From Taudactylus pleione (Eukaryota > Chordata > Amphibia > Anura > Myobatrachidae): 64,000 nt of DNA. Shown piece by piece: positions 29,607 through 45,031 of this stretch. The stretch's first letter is position 1. Each line of letters opens with the position of its first letter. Made by a program: the position numbers and the translations under genes. The notes beneath the pieces are model-generated. The model was not told the origin of the DNA and did no database searches. It saw only the letters and a program-made list of their open reading frames with translations. The stretch covers positions 1-64,000 of the forward strand of contig JAUIMM010002305.1 in NCBI GenBank assembly GCA_031769625.1, given 5' to 3'.

Positions 29607-31142
29607 AAATAGGAGAGTGACACAAATCACTGCGCTACTAAATAGGAGAGCAACACAAATCACTGCGCTATGAAATAGGAGAGCGACACAAATTACTGCG
29701 CTACTAAATAGGAGAGCGACAAAAATCACTGCGCTACTAAATAGTAGAGCGACACAAATCACTGCGCTACTATATAGGAGAGTGACACAAATCACATGCG
29801 CTACTAAATAGGAGAGCAACACATATCACCGCACTACTAAATAGGAGAGTGACACAAATCACTGTGCTACTAAATAGGAGAGCGACACAAATCACTGCGC
29901 TTCTAAATAGGAGAGTGACACAAATTACTGCGCTACTAAATAGGAGAGCGACAAAAATCAATGCGCTACTAAATAGGAGAGCGACACAAATCACTGCTCT
30001 ACTAAATAGGAGAGTGACACAAATTACTGCGCTACTAAATAGGAGAGCGACACAAATCAATGCGCTACTAAATAGGAGAGTGACACAAATCACTGCGCTA
30101 CTAAATAGGAGAGCGACACAAATCACTGCGCTACTAAATAGGAGAGCAACTCAAATTACTGCACTACTAAATAGGAGAGCGACACAAATTACTGCACTAC
30201 TAAATAGGAGAGTGACACAAATCACTGCGCTACTGAATAGGAGAGTGACAGAAATCACTGCACTACTAAACAGGAGAGCGACACAAATTACTGCACTACT
30301 AAATAGAAGTGTGACAAAAATCACTGCGCTACTAATAGGAGAGCAACACATATCACTGCGCTACTAATAGGAGAGCGACACAAATCACCGCACTACTAAA
30401 TAGGAGAGTGACACAAATCACTGTGCTACTAAATAGGAGAGCGACGCAAATCACTGCGCAAATAAATAGGAGAGTGACACAAATCCCCGCACTACTAAAT
30501 AGGAGAGTGACACAAATCACTGCGCTACTTACTAGGAGAGTGACACAAATCATTGCACTACTAATAGGAGAGCAACACAAATCACTGCACTACTAAATAG
30601 GAGAGTGACACAAATCAATGGCGCTACTGAATAGGAGAGTGACACAAATCAATGGCGCTACTAAATAGGAGAGTGACACAAATCACTGCGCTACTAAATA
30701 GGAGAGCGACACAAATTACTGCACTACTAAATAGGAGAGCGGCAAAAATCACTGCGCTACTAAATAGGAGAGTGACACAAATCATTGCGCTACTAAATAG
30801 GAGAGTGACACAAACCACATGCGCTACTAAATAGGAGCAACACAAATCACTGCGCTACTAAATTGGAGCGTGACACAAATTACTGCGCTACTAAATAGGA
30901 GAGCGACACAAATCACTGCGCTGCTAAATAGGAGAGCGACACAAATCACTGCGCTACTAAATAGGAGAGCGAAACAAATCACTGCGCTACTAAATAGGAG
31001 AGTGACACAAATCACTGCGCTACTAAATAGGAGAGAGACAGAAATCACTGCACTACTAAACAGGAGAGCGACACAAATTACTGCACTACTAAATAGAAGT
31101 GTGACAAAAATCACTGCGCTACTAATAGGAGAGCAACACATA

Positions 31143-33780
31143 TCACTGCGCTACTAATAGGAGAGCGACACAAATCACTGCGCAAATAAATAGGAGATCG
31201 ACACAAATCACCGCACTACTAAATAGGAGAGTGACACAAATCTCTGCGCTACTAAATAGGAGAGTGACACAAGTCACTGCGCTACTTACTAGGAGAGTGA
31301 CACAAATCATTGCACTACTAATAGGAGAGCAACACAAATCACTGAACTACTAAAAAGGAGAGTGACACAAATCAATGGCGCTACTGAATAGGAGAGTGAC
31401 ACAAATCAATGGCGCTACTAAATAGGAGAGTGACACAAATCACTGCACTTCTAATAGGAGAGTGACACAAATCAATGGCGCTACTAAATATGAGAGTGAA
31501 ACAAATCACTGTGCTACTAAATAGGAGAGTGACACAAATCACTGTGCTACTAATAGGAGAGAGACACAAATCACTGCGCTACTAAATAGGAGAGTGACAC
31601 AAATCACTGCGCTACTAAATAGGAGAGCAACGCAAATCACTGCACTACTAAATAGGAGAGTGACACAAATCACTGCACTACTAAATAGGAGAGCGACACA
31701 AACCACTGCGCTAATAAATAAGAGAGCGACGCAAATCACAGCGCTACTAAATAAGAGAGCGACACAAATCACTGCGCTGCTAATAGGAGAGCGACACAAA
31801 TCACTGCGCTACTAAATAGGAGAAGACACAAATCACTGCGCTACTAAATAGGAGAGTGACACAAATCACTGCGCTATTAAATAGGAGAGCGACGCAAATC
31901 ACTGCGCTACTAAATAGGAGAGTGACACAATTTACTGCGCTACTAATAGGAGAGCGACACAAATCACTGCGCTACTAAATAGGAGAGCGACACAAATCAC
32001 TGTGCTACTAAATAGCAGAGTGACACAAATCACTGCGCTACTAATAGGAGAGTGACAGAAATCACTGCGCTACTAATAGGAGAGCGACACAAATCACTGC
32101 GCTACTAAATAGGAGAGCGACACAAATCAATGTGCTACTAAATAGGAGAGTGACACAAATCACTGCACTACTAATAGTAGAGTGACAGAAATCACTGCGC
32201 TACTAATAGGAGAGAGACACAAATCACTGCACTACTAAATAGGAGAGCGACACAAATCACTGCGCTACTAAATAGGAGAGCGACACAAATCACTGCGCTA
32301 CTAATAGGGGAGCGACACAAATCATTGCGCTACTAATAGGGGAGCGACACAAATCACTGCGCTTCTAAATAGGAGAGCGACACAAATCACTGCAATACTA
32401 AACCGGAGAGTGACACAAATCACTGTGCTACTAAATAGGAGAGTGACACAAATCACTGTGCTACTAAATAGGAGTGTGACACAAATTACTGCGCTACTAA
32501 ATAGGAGAGTGACACAAATCACTGCGCTACTAAATAGGAGAGAGACAGAAATCACTGCACTACTAAACAGGAGAGCGACACAAATTACTGCACTACTAAA
32601 TAGAAGTGTGACAAAAATCACTGCGCTACTAATAGGAGAGCAACACATATCACTGCGCTACTAATAGGAGAGCGACACAAATCACTGCACAAATAAATAG
32701 GAGATCGACACAAATCACCGCACTACTAAATAGGAGAGTGACACAAATCTCTGCGCTACTAAATAGGAGAGTGACACAAGTCACTGCGCTACTTACTAGG
32801 AGAGTGACACAAATCATTGCACTACTAATAGGAGAGCAACACAAATCACTGAACTACTAAAAAGGAGAGTGACACAAATCAATGGCGCTACTGAATAGGA
32901 GAGTGACACAAATCAATGGCACTACTAAATAGGAGAGTGACACAAATCACTGCACTTCTAATAGGAGAGTGACACAAATCAATGGCGCTACTAAATATGA
33001 GAGTGAAACAAATCACTTTGCTACTAAATAGGAGAGTGACACAAATCACTGTGCTACTAATAGGAGAGCGACACAAATCACTGCGCTACTAAATAGGAGA
33101 GTGACACAAATCACTGCGCTACTAAATAGGAGAGCAACGCAAATCACTGCACTACTAAATAGGAGAGTGACACAAATCACTGCACTACTAAATAGGAGAG
33201 CGACACAAACCACTGCGCTAATAAATAAGAGAGCGACGCAAATCACAGCGCTACTAAATAAGAGAGCGACACAAATCACTGCGCTGCTAATAGGAGAGCG
33301 ACACAAATCACTGCGCTACTAAATAGGAGAAGACACAAATCACTGCGCTACTAAATAGGAGAGTGACACAAATCACTGCGCTATTAAATAGGAGAGCGAC
33401 GCAAATCACTGCGCTACTAAATAGGAGAGTGACACAATTTACTGCGCTACTAATAGGAGAGCGACACAAATCACTGCGCTACTAAATAGGAGAGCGACAC
33501 AAATCACTGTGCTACTAAATAGCAGAGTGACACAAATCACTGCGCTACTAATAGGAGAGTGACAGAAATCACTGCGCTACTAATAGGAGAGCGACACAAA
33601 TCACTGCGCTACTAAATAGGAGAGCGACACAAATCAATGTGCTACTAAATAGGAGAGTGACACAAATCACTGCACTACTAATAGTAGAGTGACAGAAATC
33701 ACTGCGCTACTAATAGGAGAGAGACACAAATCACTGCACTACTAAATAGGAGAGCAACACAAATCACTACGCTACTACAT
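31143..33780. repeat. 1507-bp tandem repeat nested in the 8470-bp unit
   Basis: Blocks at 31143, 31381, 31539 and 31594 recur at 32650, 32888, 33046 and 33101, offset by 1507 bp. The same pair occurs in the second 8470-bp copy (39613/41120, 40009/41516). The 1507-bp duplication is therefore older than the 8470-bp one. Confidence 0.85.
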
Positions 33781-36700
33781 AGGAGAGTGACACAAATCAC
33801 TGCGCTACTAATAGGGGAGCGACACAAATCATTGCGCTACTAATAGGGGAGCGACACAAATCACTGCGCTTCTAAATAGGAGAGCGACACAAATCACTGC
33901 AATACTAAACCGGAGAGTGACACAAATCACTGTGCTACTAAATAGGAGAGTGACACAAATCACTGTGCTACTAAATAGGAGTGTGACACAAATTACTGCG
34001 GTACTAAATAGGAGAGTGACACAAATCACTGCGCTACTAAATAGGAGAGTGACACAAATCACTGCGCTACTACATAGTAGAGCGATACAAATCACTGGGC
34101 TACTACATAGGAGAGCGATGCAAATCACTGCGCTACTAAATAGGAGAGTGACACAAATCACTGCGCTACTAAATAGGAGACGGACACAAATCACTGCGCT
34201 ACTAAATAGGAGAGTGACAAAAATCACTGCAATACTAAACCGGAGAGTGACACAAATCACTGCGCTACTAAATAGGAGAGCGACACAAATCACTGCGCTA
34301 CTAAATAGGAGAGCGACACAAATCACTGCGCTACTAAATAGGAGAGCGACACAAATCACTACGCTACTAATAGGGGAGCGACACAAATCATTGCGCTACT
34401 AATAGGGGAGCGACACAAATCACTGCGCTTCTAAATAGGAGAGCGACACAAATCACTGCAATACTAAACCGGAGAGTGACACAAATCACTGTGCTACTAA
34501 ATAGGAGAGTGACACAAATCACTGCACTACTAAATAGGAGTGCGACACAAATTACTGCGCTATTAATAGGAGAGTGACATAAATCACTGCGCTACTAAAT
34601 AGGAGAGCGACACAAATCACTGCGCTAGTAATCACTGCACTACTAAATAGGAGAGTGACACAAATTACTGCGCTACCAAATAGGAGAGCTACACAAATCA
34701 CTGCGAACTAAATAGAAGAGTGACGCAAATCACTGCGCTACTAACAGGAGAGTGACACAAATCCCTGCGCTACTAACAGGAGAGCGACACAAATCACTGC
34801 GCTACAAAATAGGAGAGTGACACAAATTACTGCGCTACTAAATAGGAGAGCGACACAAATCACTGCGCTACTAAATAGGAGAGTGACACAAATTACTGCA
34901 CTACTAAATAGGAGAGCGACACAAATTACTACGCTACTAAATAGGAAAGCGACACAAATCACTGCGCTACTAATCAGTGCACTGCTAAATAGGAGAGTGA
35001 CACAAAACACTGCACTACTAAATAGGAGAGCGACACAAATCACTGCGCTACTAATCACTGCACTACTAAATAGGAGAGTGACACAAATTACTGCGCTACT
35101 AAATAGGAGAGTGACACACATTACTGCACTACTAAATAGGAGAGTGACACAAATCACTGCGCTACTTATCACTGCACTACTAAATAGGAGAGTGACACAA
35201 ATTACTGCGCTACTAAACAGCAGAGTGACACAAATCACTGCGCTTCTAAATAGGAGAGCAACACATATCACTGCACTACTAATAGGAGAGCGACACAAAT
35301 CACTGCACTACTAATAGGTGAGCGACACAAATCATTTCGCTACTTAATAGGAGAGTGACACAAATCACTGCACTACTAATAGGTGAGCGACACAAATCAT
35401 TTCGCTACTTAATAGGAGAGTGACACAAATCACTGCACTACTAAAAAGGAGAGCAACACAAATCACTGCGCTACTAAATAAGAGAGCGACACTAATCACT
35501 GCGATACTAAATAGGAGAGTGACACAAATTACTGCGCTACTAAATAGGAGAGTGACACAAATTACTGCGCTACTAAATAGGATGGTGACACAAATTACTG
35601 CACTACTAAATAGGAGAGTGACACAAATCACTGTGCTACTAATCAGTGCACTACTAAATAGGAGAGTGACACAAATGACGGCACTACTAAATAGGAGAGC
35701 GACACAAATCACTGCGCTACTAATCAATGCACTACTAAATAGGAGAGTGACACAAATTACTGCGCTACTAAATAGGAGAGTGACACAAATTACTGCACTA
35801 CTAAATAGGAGAGCAACACAAATCACTGCGCTACAAATCACTGCACTACTAAATAGGAGAGTGACACATATTACTGCGCTACTAAACAGGAGAGTGACAC
35901 AAATCACAGCGCTTCTAAATAGGAGAGCAACACATATCACTGCACTACTAATAGGAGAGTGACACAAATCACTGCACTACTAATAGGTGAGTGACACAAA
36001 TCATTTCGCTTCTTAATAGGAGAGTGACACAAATCACTGCGCTACTAAATAGGAGAGTGACACAAATCACTGCACTACTAAAAAGGAGAGCAACACAAAT
36101 CACTGCGCTACTAAATAGGAGAGCGACACAAATCACTGCGATACTAAATAGGAGAGTGACACAAATTACTGCGCTACTAAATAGGAGAGCATCACAAATT
36201 ACTGCGCTACTATATAGGATGGTGACACAAATTACTGCACTACTAAATAGGAGAGTGACACAAATCACTGTGCTACTAATCAGTGCACTACTAAATAGGA
36301 GAGTGACACAAATGACGGCACTACTAAATAGGAGAGCGACACAAATCACTGCGCTACTAATCACTGCACTACTAAATAGGAGAGTGACACAAATTACTGA
36401 GCTACTAAAAAGGAGAGTGACACAAATTACTGCACTTCTAAATAGGAGAGCGACACAAATCACTGTGCTACTAATCACTGCACTACTAAATAGGAGAGTG
36501 ACACAAATCACTGCGCTACTAATAGGAGAGCAACACAAATCACTGCACTACTAAGTAGGAGAGTGACAAATCACTGCGCTACTAATAGGGGAGCGACACA
36601 AATCACTTCGCTACTTAATAGGAGAGTGACACAAATCACTGCGCTACTAAATAGGAGAGCGACAATTATCACTGCAATACTAAATCGGAGAGTGACACAA

Positions 36701-37860
36701 ATCACTGCGCTACCAAATAGTAGAGTGATGCAAATCACCACGCTACTAAATAGGAGAGCGACACAAATCACTATGCTACTACATAGGAGTGTGACACAAA
36801 TCACTGCGCTACTAAATAGGAGAGTGACACAAATCACTGCGCTACTAAATAGGAGAGCAACACAAAGCACTAGGCTACTATATAGGAGAGCGGCACAAAT
36901 CGCTGCGCTACTACATAGGAGAGCGACACAAATCACTTTGCTACTAAATAGGAGAGTGACACAAATCACTGCGCTACTAAATAGGAGAGCGATACAAATC
37001 ACTGCGCTACTAATAGGGGAGCGACACAAATCATTGCGCTACTAATAGGGGAGCGACACAAATCACTGCGCTTCTAAATAGGAGAGCGACTCAAATCACT
37101 GCAATACTAAACCAGAGAGTGACACAAATCACTGTGCTACTAAATAGGAGAGTGACACAAATCACTGCGCTACTAAATAGGAGTGCGACACAAATTACTG
37201 CGCTACTAAATAGGAGAGTGACACAAATCACTGTGCTACTAAATAGGAGAGTGACACAAATCACTGCGCTACTAAATCGGAGTGCGACACAAATTACTGC
37301 GCTACTAAATAGGAGAGTGACACAAATCACTGCGCTACTAAATAGGAGAGCGACACAAATCACTGCGCTTCTACATAATAGGGCGATACAAATCACTGGG
37401 CTACTACATAGGAGAGCGACGCAAATCACTGCGCTACTAAACAGGAGAGTGACGCAAATCACTGCGCTACTAAATAGGAGAGGGACACAAATCACTGCGC
37501 TACTAAATAGGAGAGTGACACAAATCACTGCAATACTAAACCGTAGAGTGACACAAATCACTGCACTACTACATAATAGAACGACACAAATCACTGGGCT
37601 ACTACATAGGAGAGAGTCGCAAATCCCTGCGCTACTAAATAGGAGAGCGACACAAATCACAGCGCTACTATATAAGAGAGTGACGCAAATCACTGCGCTT
37701 CTAAATAGGAGAGTGAAACAAATCACTGCGCTACTAAATAGGATAGTGACACATATCACTGCGCTACTAAATAGGAGAGTGACACAAATCACTGCGCTAC
37801 TAATAGGAGAGCGACAAAAATCACTGCGCTAGTAAATAGGAGAGTGACACAAATCACTGC

Positions 37861-38076
37861 AAAAATAAAAATAAAAAGGGACCTTTTGCAACATTCTGCT
37901 AAATGTAACAATATAATATGATATACAGTAGACGGTCATTTTATTTAGCAACGCTCTTGACGTTGTGGTAAATGATCTGTGTGTGTTTGTGAGATGTCCC
38001 ATTACATTCTCTGTACTTACATTATGGAGATTACACTGTACAATAAATTTTCTCTATATCTCCCCGGAGATATTTT
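37861..38076. repeat. 216-bp non-satellite spacer, copy 2
   Basis: This is practically identical to the copy 8470 bp upstream and was carried along by the 8470-bp higher-order repeat. The open frame that runs through it from 37979 into the satellite is fortuitous. Confidence 0.93.
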
Positions 38077-41000
38077 AAATAGGAGAGTGACACAAATCAC
38101 TGCGCTACTAAATAGGAGAGCGACACAAATCACTGCGCTACTAAATAGGAGAGCGACACAAATTACTGCGCTACTAAATAGGAGAGCGACAAAAATCACT
38201 GCGCTACTAAATAGTAGAGCGACACAAATCACTGCGCTACTATATAGGAGAGTGACACAAATCACATGCGCTACTAAATAGGAGAGCAACACATATCACC
38301 GCACTACTAAATAGGAGAGTGACACAAATCACTGTGCTACTAAATAGGAGAGCGACACAAATCACTGCGCTTCTAAATAGGAGAGTGACACAAATTACTG
38401 CGCTACTAAATAGGAGAGCGACAAAAATCAATGCGCTACTAAATAGGAGAGCGACACAAATCACTGCTCTACTAAATAGGAGAGTGACACAAATTACTGC
38501 GCTACTAAATAGGAGAGCGACACAAATCAATGCGCTACTAAATAGGAGAGTGACACAAATCACTGCGCTACTAAATAGGAGAGCGACACAAATCACTGCG
38601 CTACTAAATAGGAGAGCAACTCAAATTACTGCACTACTAAATAGGAGAGCGACACAAATTACTGCACTACTAAATAGGAGAGTGACACAAATCACTGCGC
38701 TACTGAATAGGAGAGTGACAGAAATCACTGCACTACTAAACAGGAGAGCGACACAAATTACTGCACTACTAAATAGAAGTGTGACAAAAATCACTGCGCT
38801 ACTAATAGGAGAGCAACACATATCACTGCGCTACTAATAGGAGAGCGACACAAATCACTGCGCAAATAAATAGGAGAGCGACACAAATCACTGTGCTACT
38901 AAATAGGAGAGCGACGCAAATCACTGCGCAAATAAATAGGAGAGTGACACAAATCCCCGCACTACTAAATAGGAGAGTGACACAAATCACTGCGCTACTT
39001 ACTAGGAGAGTGACACAAATCATTGCACTACTAATAGGAGAGCAACACAAATCACTGCACTACTAAATAGGAGAGTGACACAAATCAATGGCGCTACTGA
39101 ATAGGAGAGTGACACAAATCAATGGCGCTACTAAATAGGAGAGTGACACAAATCACTGCGCTACTAAATAGGAGAGCGACACAAATTACTGCACTACTAA
39201 ATAGGAGAGCGGCAAAAATCACTGCGCTACTAAATAGGAGAGTGACACAAATCATTGCGCTACTAAATAGGAGAGTGACACAAACCACATGCGCTACTAA
39301 ATAGGAGCAACACAAATCACTGCGCTACTAAATAGGAGCGTGACACAAATTACTGCGCTACTAAATAGGAGAGCGACACAAATCACTGCGCTGCTAAATA
39401 GGAGAGCGACACAAATCACTGCGCTACTAAATAGGAGAGCGAAACAAATCACTGCGCTACTAAATAGGAGAGTGACACAAATCACTGCGCTACTAAATAG
39501 GAGAGAGACAGAAATCACTGCACTACTAAACAGGAGAGCGACACAAATTACTGCACTACTAAATAGAAGTGTGACAAAAATCACTGCGCTACTAATAGGA
39601 GAGCAACACATATCACTGCGCTACTAATAGGAGAGCGACACAAATCACTGCGCAAATAAATAGGAGATCGACACAAATCACCGCACTACTAAATAGGAGA
39701 GTGACACAAATCTCTGCGCTACTAAATAGGAGAGTGACACAAGTCACTGCGCTACTTACTAGGAGAGTGACACAAATCATTGCACTACTAATAGGAGAGC
39801 AACACAAATCACTGAACTACTAAAAAGGAGAGTGACACAAATCAATGGCGCTACTGAATAGGAGAGTGACACAAATCAATGGCGCTACTAAATAGGAGAG
39901 TGACACAAATCACTGCACTTCTAATAGGAGAGTGACACAAATCAATGGCGCTACTAAATATGAGAGTGAAACAAATCACTGTGCTACTAAATAGGAGAGT
40001 GACACAAATCACTGTGCTACTAATAGGAGAGCGACACAAATCACTGCGCTACTAAATAGGAGAGTGACACAAATCACTGCGCTACTAAATAGGAGAGCAA
40101 CGCAAATCACTGCACTACTAAATAGGAGAGTGACACAAATCACTGCACTACTAAATAGGAGAGCGACACAAACCACTGCGCTAATAAATAAGAGAGCGAC
40201 GCAAATCACAGCGCTACTAAATAAGAGAGCGACACAAATCACTGCGCTGCTAATAGGAGAGCGACACAAATCACTGCGCTACTAAATAGGAGAAGACACA
40301 AATCACTGCGCTACTAAATAGGAGAGTGACACAAATCACTGCGCTATTAAATAGGAGAGCGACGCAAATCACTGCGCTACTAAATAGGAGAGTGACACAA
40401 TTTACTGCGCTACTAATAGGAGAGCGACACAAATCACTGCGCTACTAAATAGGAGAGCGACACAAATCACTGTGCTACTAAATAGCAGAGTGACACAAAT
40501 CACTGCGCTACTAATAGGAGAGTGACAGAAATCACTGCGCTACTAATAGGAGAGCGACACAAATCACTGCGCTACTAAATAGGAGAGCGACACAAATCAA
40601 TGTGCTACTAAATAGGAGAGTGACACAAATCACTGCACTACTAATAGTAGAGTTACAGAAATCACTGCGCTACTAATAGGAGAGAGACACAAATCACTGC
40701 ACTACTAAATAGGAGAGCGACACAAATCACTGCGCTACTAAATAGGAGAGCGACACAAATCACTGCGCTACTAATAGGGGAGCGACACAAATCATTGCGC
40801 TACTAATAGGGGAGCGACACAAATCACTGCGCTTCTAAATAGGAGAGCGACACAAATCACTGCAATACTAAACCGGAGAGTGACACAAATCACTGTGCTA
40901 CTAAATAGGAGAGTGACACAAATCACTGTGCTACTAAATAGGAGTGTGACACAAATTACTGCGCTACTAAATAGGAGAGTGACACAAATCACTGCGCTAC

Positions 41001-42298
41001 TAAATAGGAGAGAGACAGAAATCACTGCACTACTAAACAGGAGAGCGACACAAATTACTGCACTACTAAATAGAAGTGTGACAAAAATCACTGCGCTACT
41101 AATAGGAGAGCAACACATATCACTGCGCTACTAATAGGAGAGCGACACAAATCACTGCACAAATAAATAGGAGATCGACACAAATCACCGCACTACTAAA
41201 TAGGAGAGTGACACAAATCTCTGCGCTACTAAATAGGAGAGTGACACAAGTCACTGCGCTACTTACTAGGAGAGTGACACAAATCATTGCACTACTAATA
41301 GGAGAGCAACACAAATCACTGAACTACTAAAAAGGAGAGTGACACAAATCAATGGCGCTACTGAATAGGAGAGTGACACAAATCAATGGCACTACTAAAT
41401 AGGAGAGTGACACAAATCACTGCACTTCTAATAGGAGAGTGACACAAATCAATGGCGCTACTAAATATGAGAGTGAAACAAATCACTTTGCTACTAAATA
41501 GGAGAGTGACACAAATCACTGTGCTACTAATAGGAGAGCGACACAAATCACTGCGCTACTAAATAGGAGAGTGACACAAATCACTGCGCTACTAAATAGG
41601 AGAGCAACGCAAATCACTGCACTACTAAATAGGAGAGTGACACAAATCACTGCACTACTAAATAGGAGAGCGACACAAACCACTGCGCTAATAAATAAGA
41701 GAGCGACGCAAATCACAGCGCTACTAAATAAGAGAGCGACACAAATCACTGCGCTGCAAATAGGAGAGCGACACAAATCACTGCGCTACTAAATAGGAGA
41801 AGACACAAATCACTGCGCTACTAAATAGGAGAGTGACACAAATCACTGCGCTATTAAATAGGAGAGCGACGCAAATCACTGCGCTACTAAATAGGAGAGT
41901 GACACAATTTACTGCGCTACTAATAGGAGAGCAACACAAATCACTGCGCTACTAAATAGGAGAGTGACACAAATCACTGTGCTACTAAATAGCAGAGTGA
42001 CACAAATCACTGCGCTACTAATAGGAGAGTGACAGAAATCACTGCGCTACTAATAGGAGAGCGACACAAATCACTGCGCTACTAAATAGGAGAGCGACAC
42101 AAATCAATGTGCTACTAAATAGGAGAGTGACACAAATCACTGCACTACTAATAGTAGAGTGACAGAAATCACTGCGCTACTAATAGGAGAGAGACACAAA
42201 TCACTGCACTACTAAATAGGAGAGCAACACAAATCACTACGCTACTACATAGGAGAGTGACACAAATCACTGCGCTACTAATAGGGGAGCGACACAAA

Positions 42299-44677
42299 TC
42301 ATTGCGCTACTAATAGGGGAGCGACACAAATCACTGCGCTTCTAAATAGGAGAGCGACACAAATCACTGCAATACTAAACCGGAGAGTGACACAAATCAC
42401 TGTGCTACTAAATAGGAGAGTGACACAAATCACTGTGCTACTAAATAGGAGTGTGACACAAATTACTGCGCTACTAAATAGGAGAGTGACACAAATCACT
42501 GCGCTACTAAATAGGAGAGTGACACAAATCACTGCGCTACTACATAGTAGAGCGATAAAAATCACTGGGCTACTACATAGGAGAGCGATGCAAATCACTG
42601 CGCTACTAAATAGGAGAGTGACACAAATCACTGCGCTACTAAATAGGAGACGGACACAAATCACTGCGCTACTAAATAGGAGAGTGACAAAAATCACTGC
42701 AATACTAAACCGGAGAGTGACACAAATCACTGCGCTACTAAATAGGAGAGCGACACAAATCACTGCGCTACTAAATAGGAGAGCGACACAAATCACTGCG
42801 CTACTAAATAGGAGAGCGACACAAATCACTGCGCTACTAATAGGGGAGCGACACAAATCATTGCGCTACTAATAGGGGAGCGACACAAATCACTGCGCTT
42901 CTAAATAGGAGAGCGACACAAATCACTGCAATACTAAACCGGAGAGTGACACAAATCACTGTGCTACTAAATAGGAGAGTGACACAAATCACTGCACTAC
43001 TAAATAGGAGTGCGACACAAATTACTGCGCTACTAAATAGGAGAGTGACATAAATCACTGCGCTACTAAATAGGAGAGCGACACAAATCACTGCGCTACT
43101 ACATAGTAGAGCGATACAAATCACTGGGCTACTACATAGGAGAGCGACGCAAATCACTGCGCTACTAATAGGAGAGTGACACAAATCACTGCGCTACTAA
43201 ATAGGAGAGGGACACAAATCACTGCGCTACTAAATAGGAGAGTGACACAAATCACTGCAATACTAAACCGGAGAGAGACACAAATCACTGCGCTACTAAA
43301 TAGGAGAGCAACACAAATCACTGCGCTACTAAATAGCAGAGTGACACAAATCACTGCGCTACTAATAGGAGAGTGACAGAAATCACTGCGCTACTAATAG
43401 GAGAGCGACACAAATCACTGCGCTACTAAATAGGAGAGCGACACAAATCAATGTGCTACTAAATAGGAGAGTGACACAAATCACTGCACTACTAATAGTA
43501 GAGTGACAGAAATCACTGCGCTACTAATAGGAGAGAGACACAAATCACTGCACTACTAAATAGGAGAGCAACACAAATCACTACGCTACTACATAGGAGA
43601 GTGACACAAATCACTGCGCTACTAATAGGGGAGCGACACAAATCATTGCGCTACTAATAGGGGAGCGACACAAATCACTGCGCTTCTAAATAGGAGAGCG
43701 ACACAAATCACTGCAATACTAAACCGGAGAGTGACACAAATCACTGTGCTACTAAATAGGAGAGTGACACAAATCACTGTGCTACTAAATAGGAGTGTGA
43801 CACAAATTACTGCGCTACTAAATAGGAGAGTGACACAAATCACTGCGCTACTAAATAGGAGAGTGACACAAATCACTGCGCTACTACATAGTAGAGCGAT
43901 ACAAATCACTGGGCTACTACATAGGAGAGCGATGCAAATCACTGCACTACTAAATAGGAGAGTGACACAAATCACTGCGCTACTAAATAGGAGACGGACA
44001 CAAATCACTGCGCTACTAAATAGGAGAGTGACAAAAATCACTGCAATACTAAACCGGAGAGTGACACAAATCACTGCGCTACTAAATAGGAGAGCGACAC
44101 AAATCACTGCGCTACTAAATAGGAGAGCGACACAAATCACTGCGCTACTAAATAGGAGAGCGACACAAATCACTGCACTACTAATAGGGGAGCGACACAA
44201 ATCATTGCGCTACTAATAGGGGAGCGACACAAATCACTGCGCTTCTAAATAGGAGAGCGACACAAATCACTGCAATACTAAACCGGAGAGTGACACAAAT
44301 CACTGTGCTACTAAATAGGAGAGTGACACAAATCACTGCACTACTAAATAGGAGTGCGACACAAATTACTGCGCTACTAAATAGGAGAGTGACATAAATC
44401 ACTGCGCTACTAAATAGGAGAGCGACACAAATCACTGCGCTACTACATAGTAGAGCGATACAAATCACTGGGCTACTACATAGGAGAGCGACGCAAATCA
44501 CTGCGCTACTAATAGGAGAGTGACACAAATCACTGCGCTACTAAATAGGAGAGGGACACAAATCACTGCGCTACTAAATAGGAGAGTGACACAAATCACT
44601 GCAATACTAAACCGGAGAGAGACACAAATCACTGCGCTACTAAATAGGAGAGCAACACAAATCACTGCGCTACTAAA
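42299..44677. repeat. 1344-bp tandem repeat
   Basis: Blocks at 42299, 42387, 42858 and 43154 recur at 43643, 43731, 44202 and 44498, offset by 1344 bp. Homology ends near 43333/44677. This duplication is absent from the matching place in the first 8470-bp copy, so it is younger than that repeat. Confidence 0.83.
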
Positions 44678-45031
44678 TAGGAGAGCGACACAAATCACTG
44701 CGCTACTAAATAGGAGAGTGACACAAATCACTGCGCTACTAAATAGGATAGCGACACAAATCACTGGGCTACTACATAGAAGAGAGTCGCAAATCCCTGC
44801 GCTACTAAATAGGAGAGCGACACAAATCACAGCACTACTATATAAGAGAGTTACGCAAATCACTGCGCTTCTAAATAGGAGAGTGAAACAAATCACTGCG
44901 CTACTAAATAGGATAGTGACACATATCACTGCGCTACTAAATAGGAGAGTGACACAAATCACTGCGCTACTAAATAGGAGAGCGACAAAAATCACTGCGC
45001 TAGTAAAAAGGAGAGCAACACAAATTACTGC

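Larger units (their letters stand above)
27229..43096. repeat. 8470-bp higher-order repeat, two copies
   Basis: Blocks at 27499, 28093, 28621, 29547, 30827, 31539 and 33829 recur at 35969, 36563, 37091, 38017, 39297, 40009 and 42299, all offset by 8470 bp. Near-identical stretches are about 27229-34626 and 35699-43096. The intervening 34626-35699 is a mosaic. Its first part matches about 25.37-26.3 kb and its end matches about 27.75 kb, indicating further exchange. Each copy carries one 216-bp non-satellite spacer (29391 and 37861). Confidence 0.88.

Noticed and set aside
37979..38281. 100-codon plus-strand frame starting in the spacer and running into satellite
   Set aside because: Chance fusion of the spacer with the open satellite frame; it recurs wherever a spacer occurs and has no independent coding signal.
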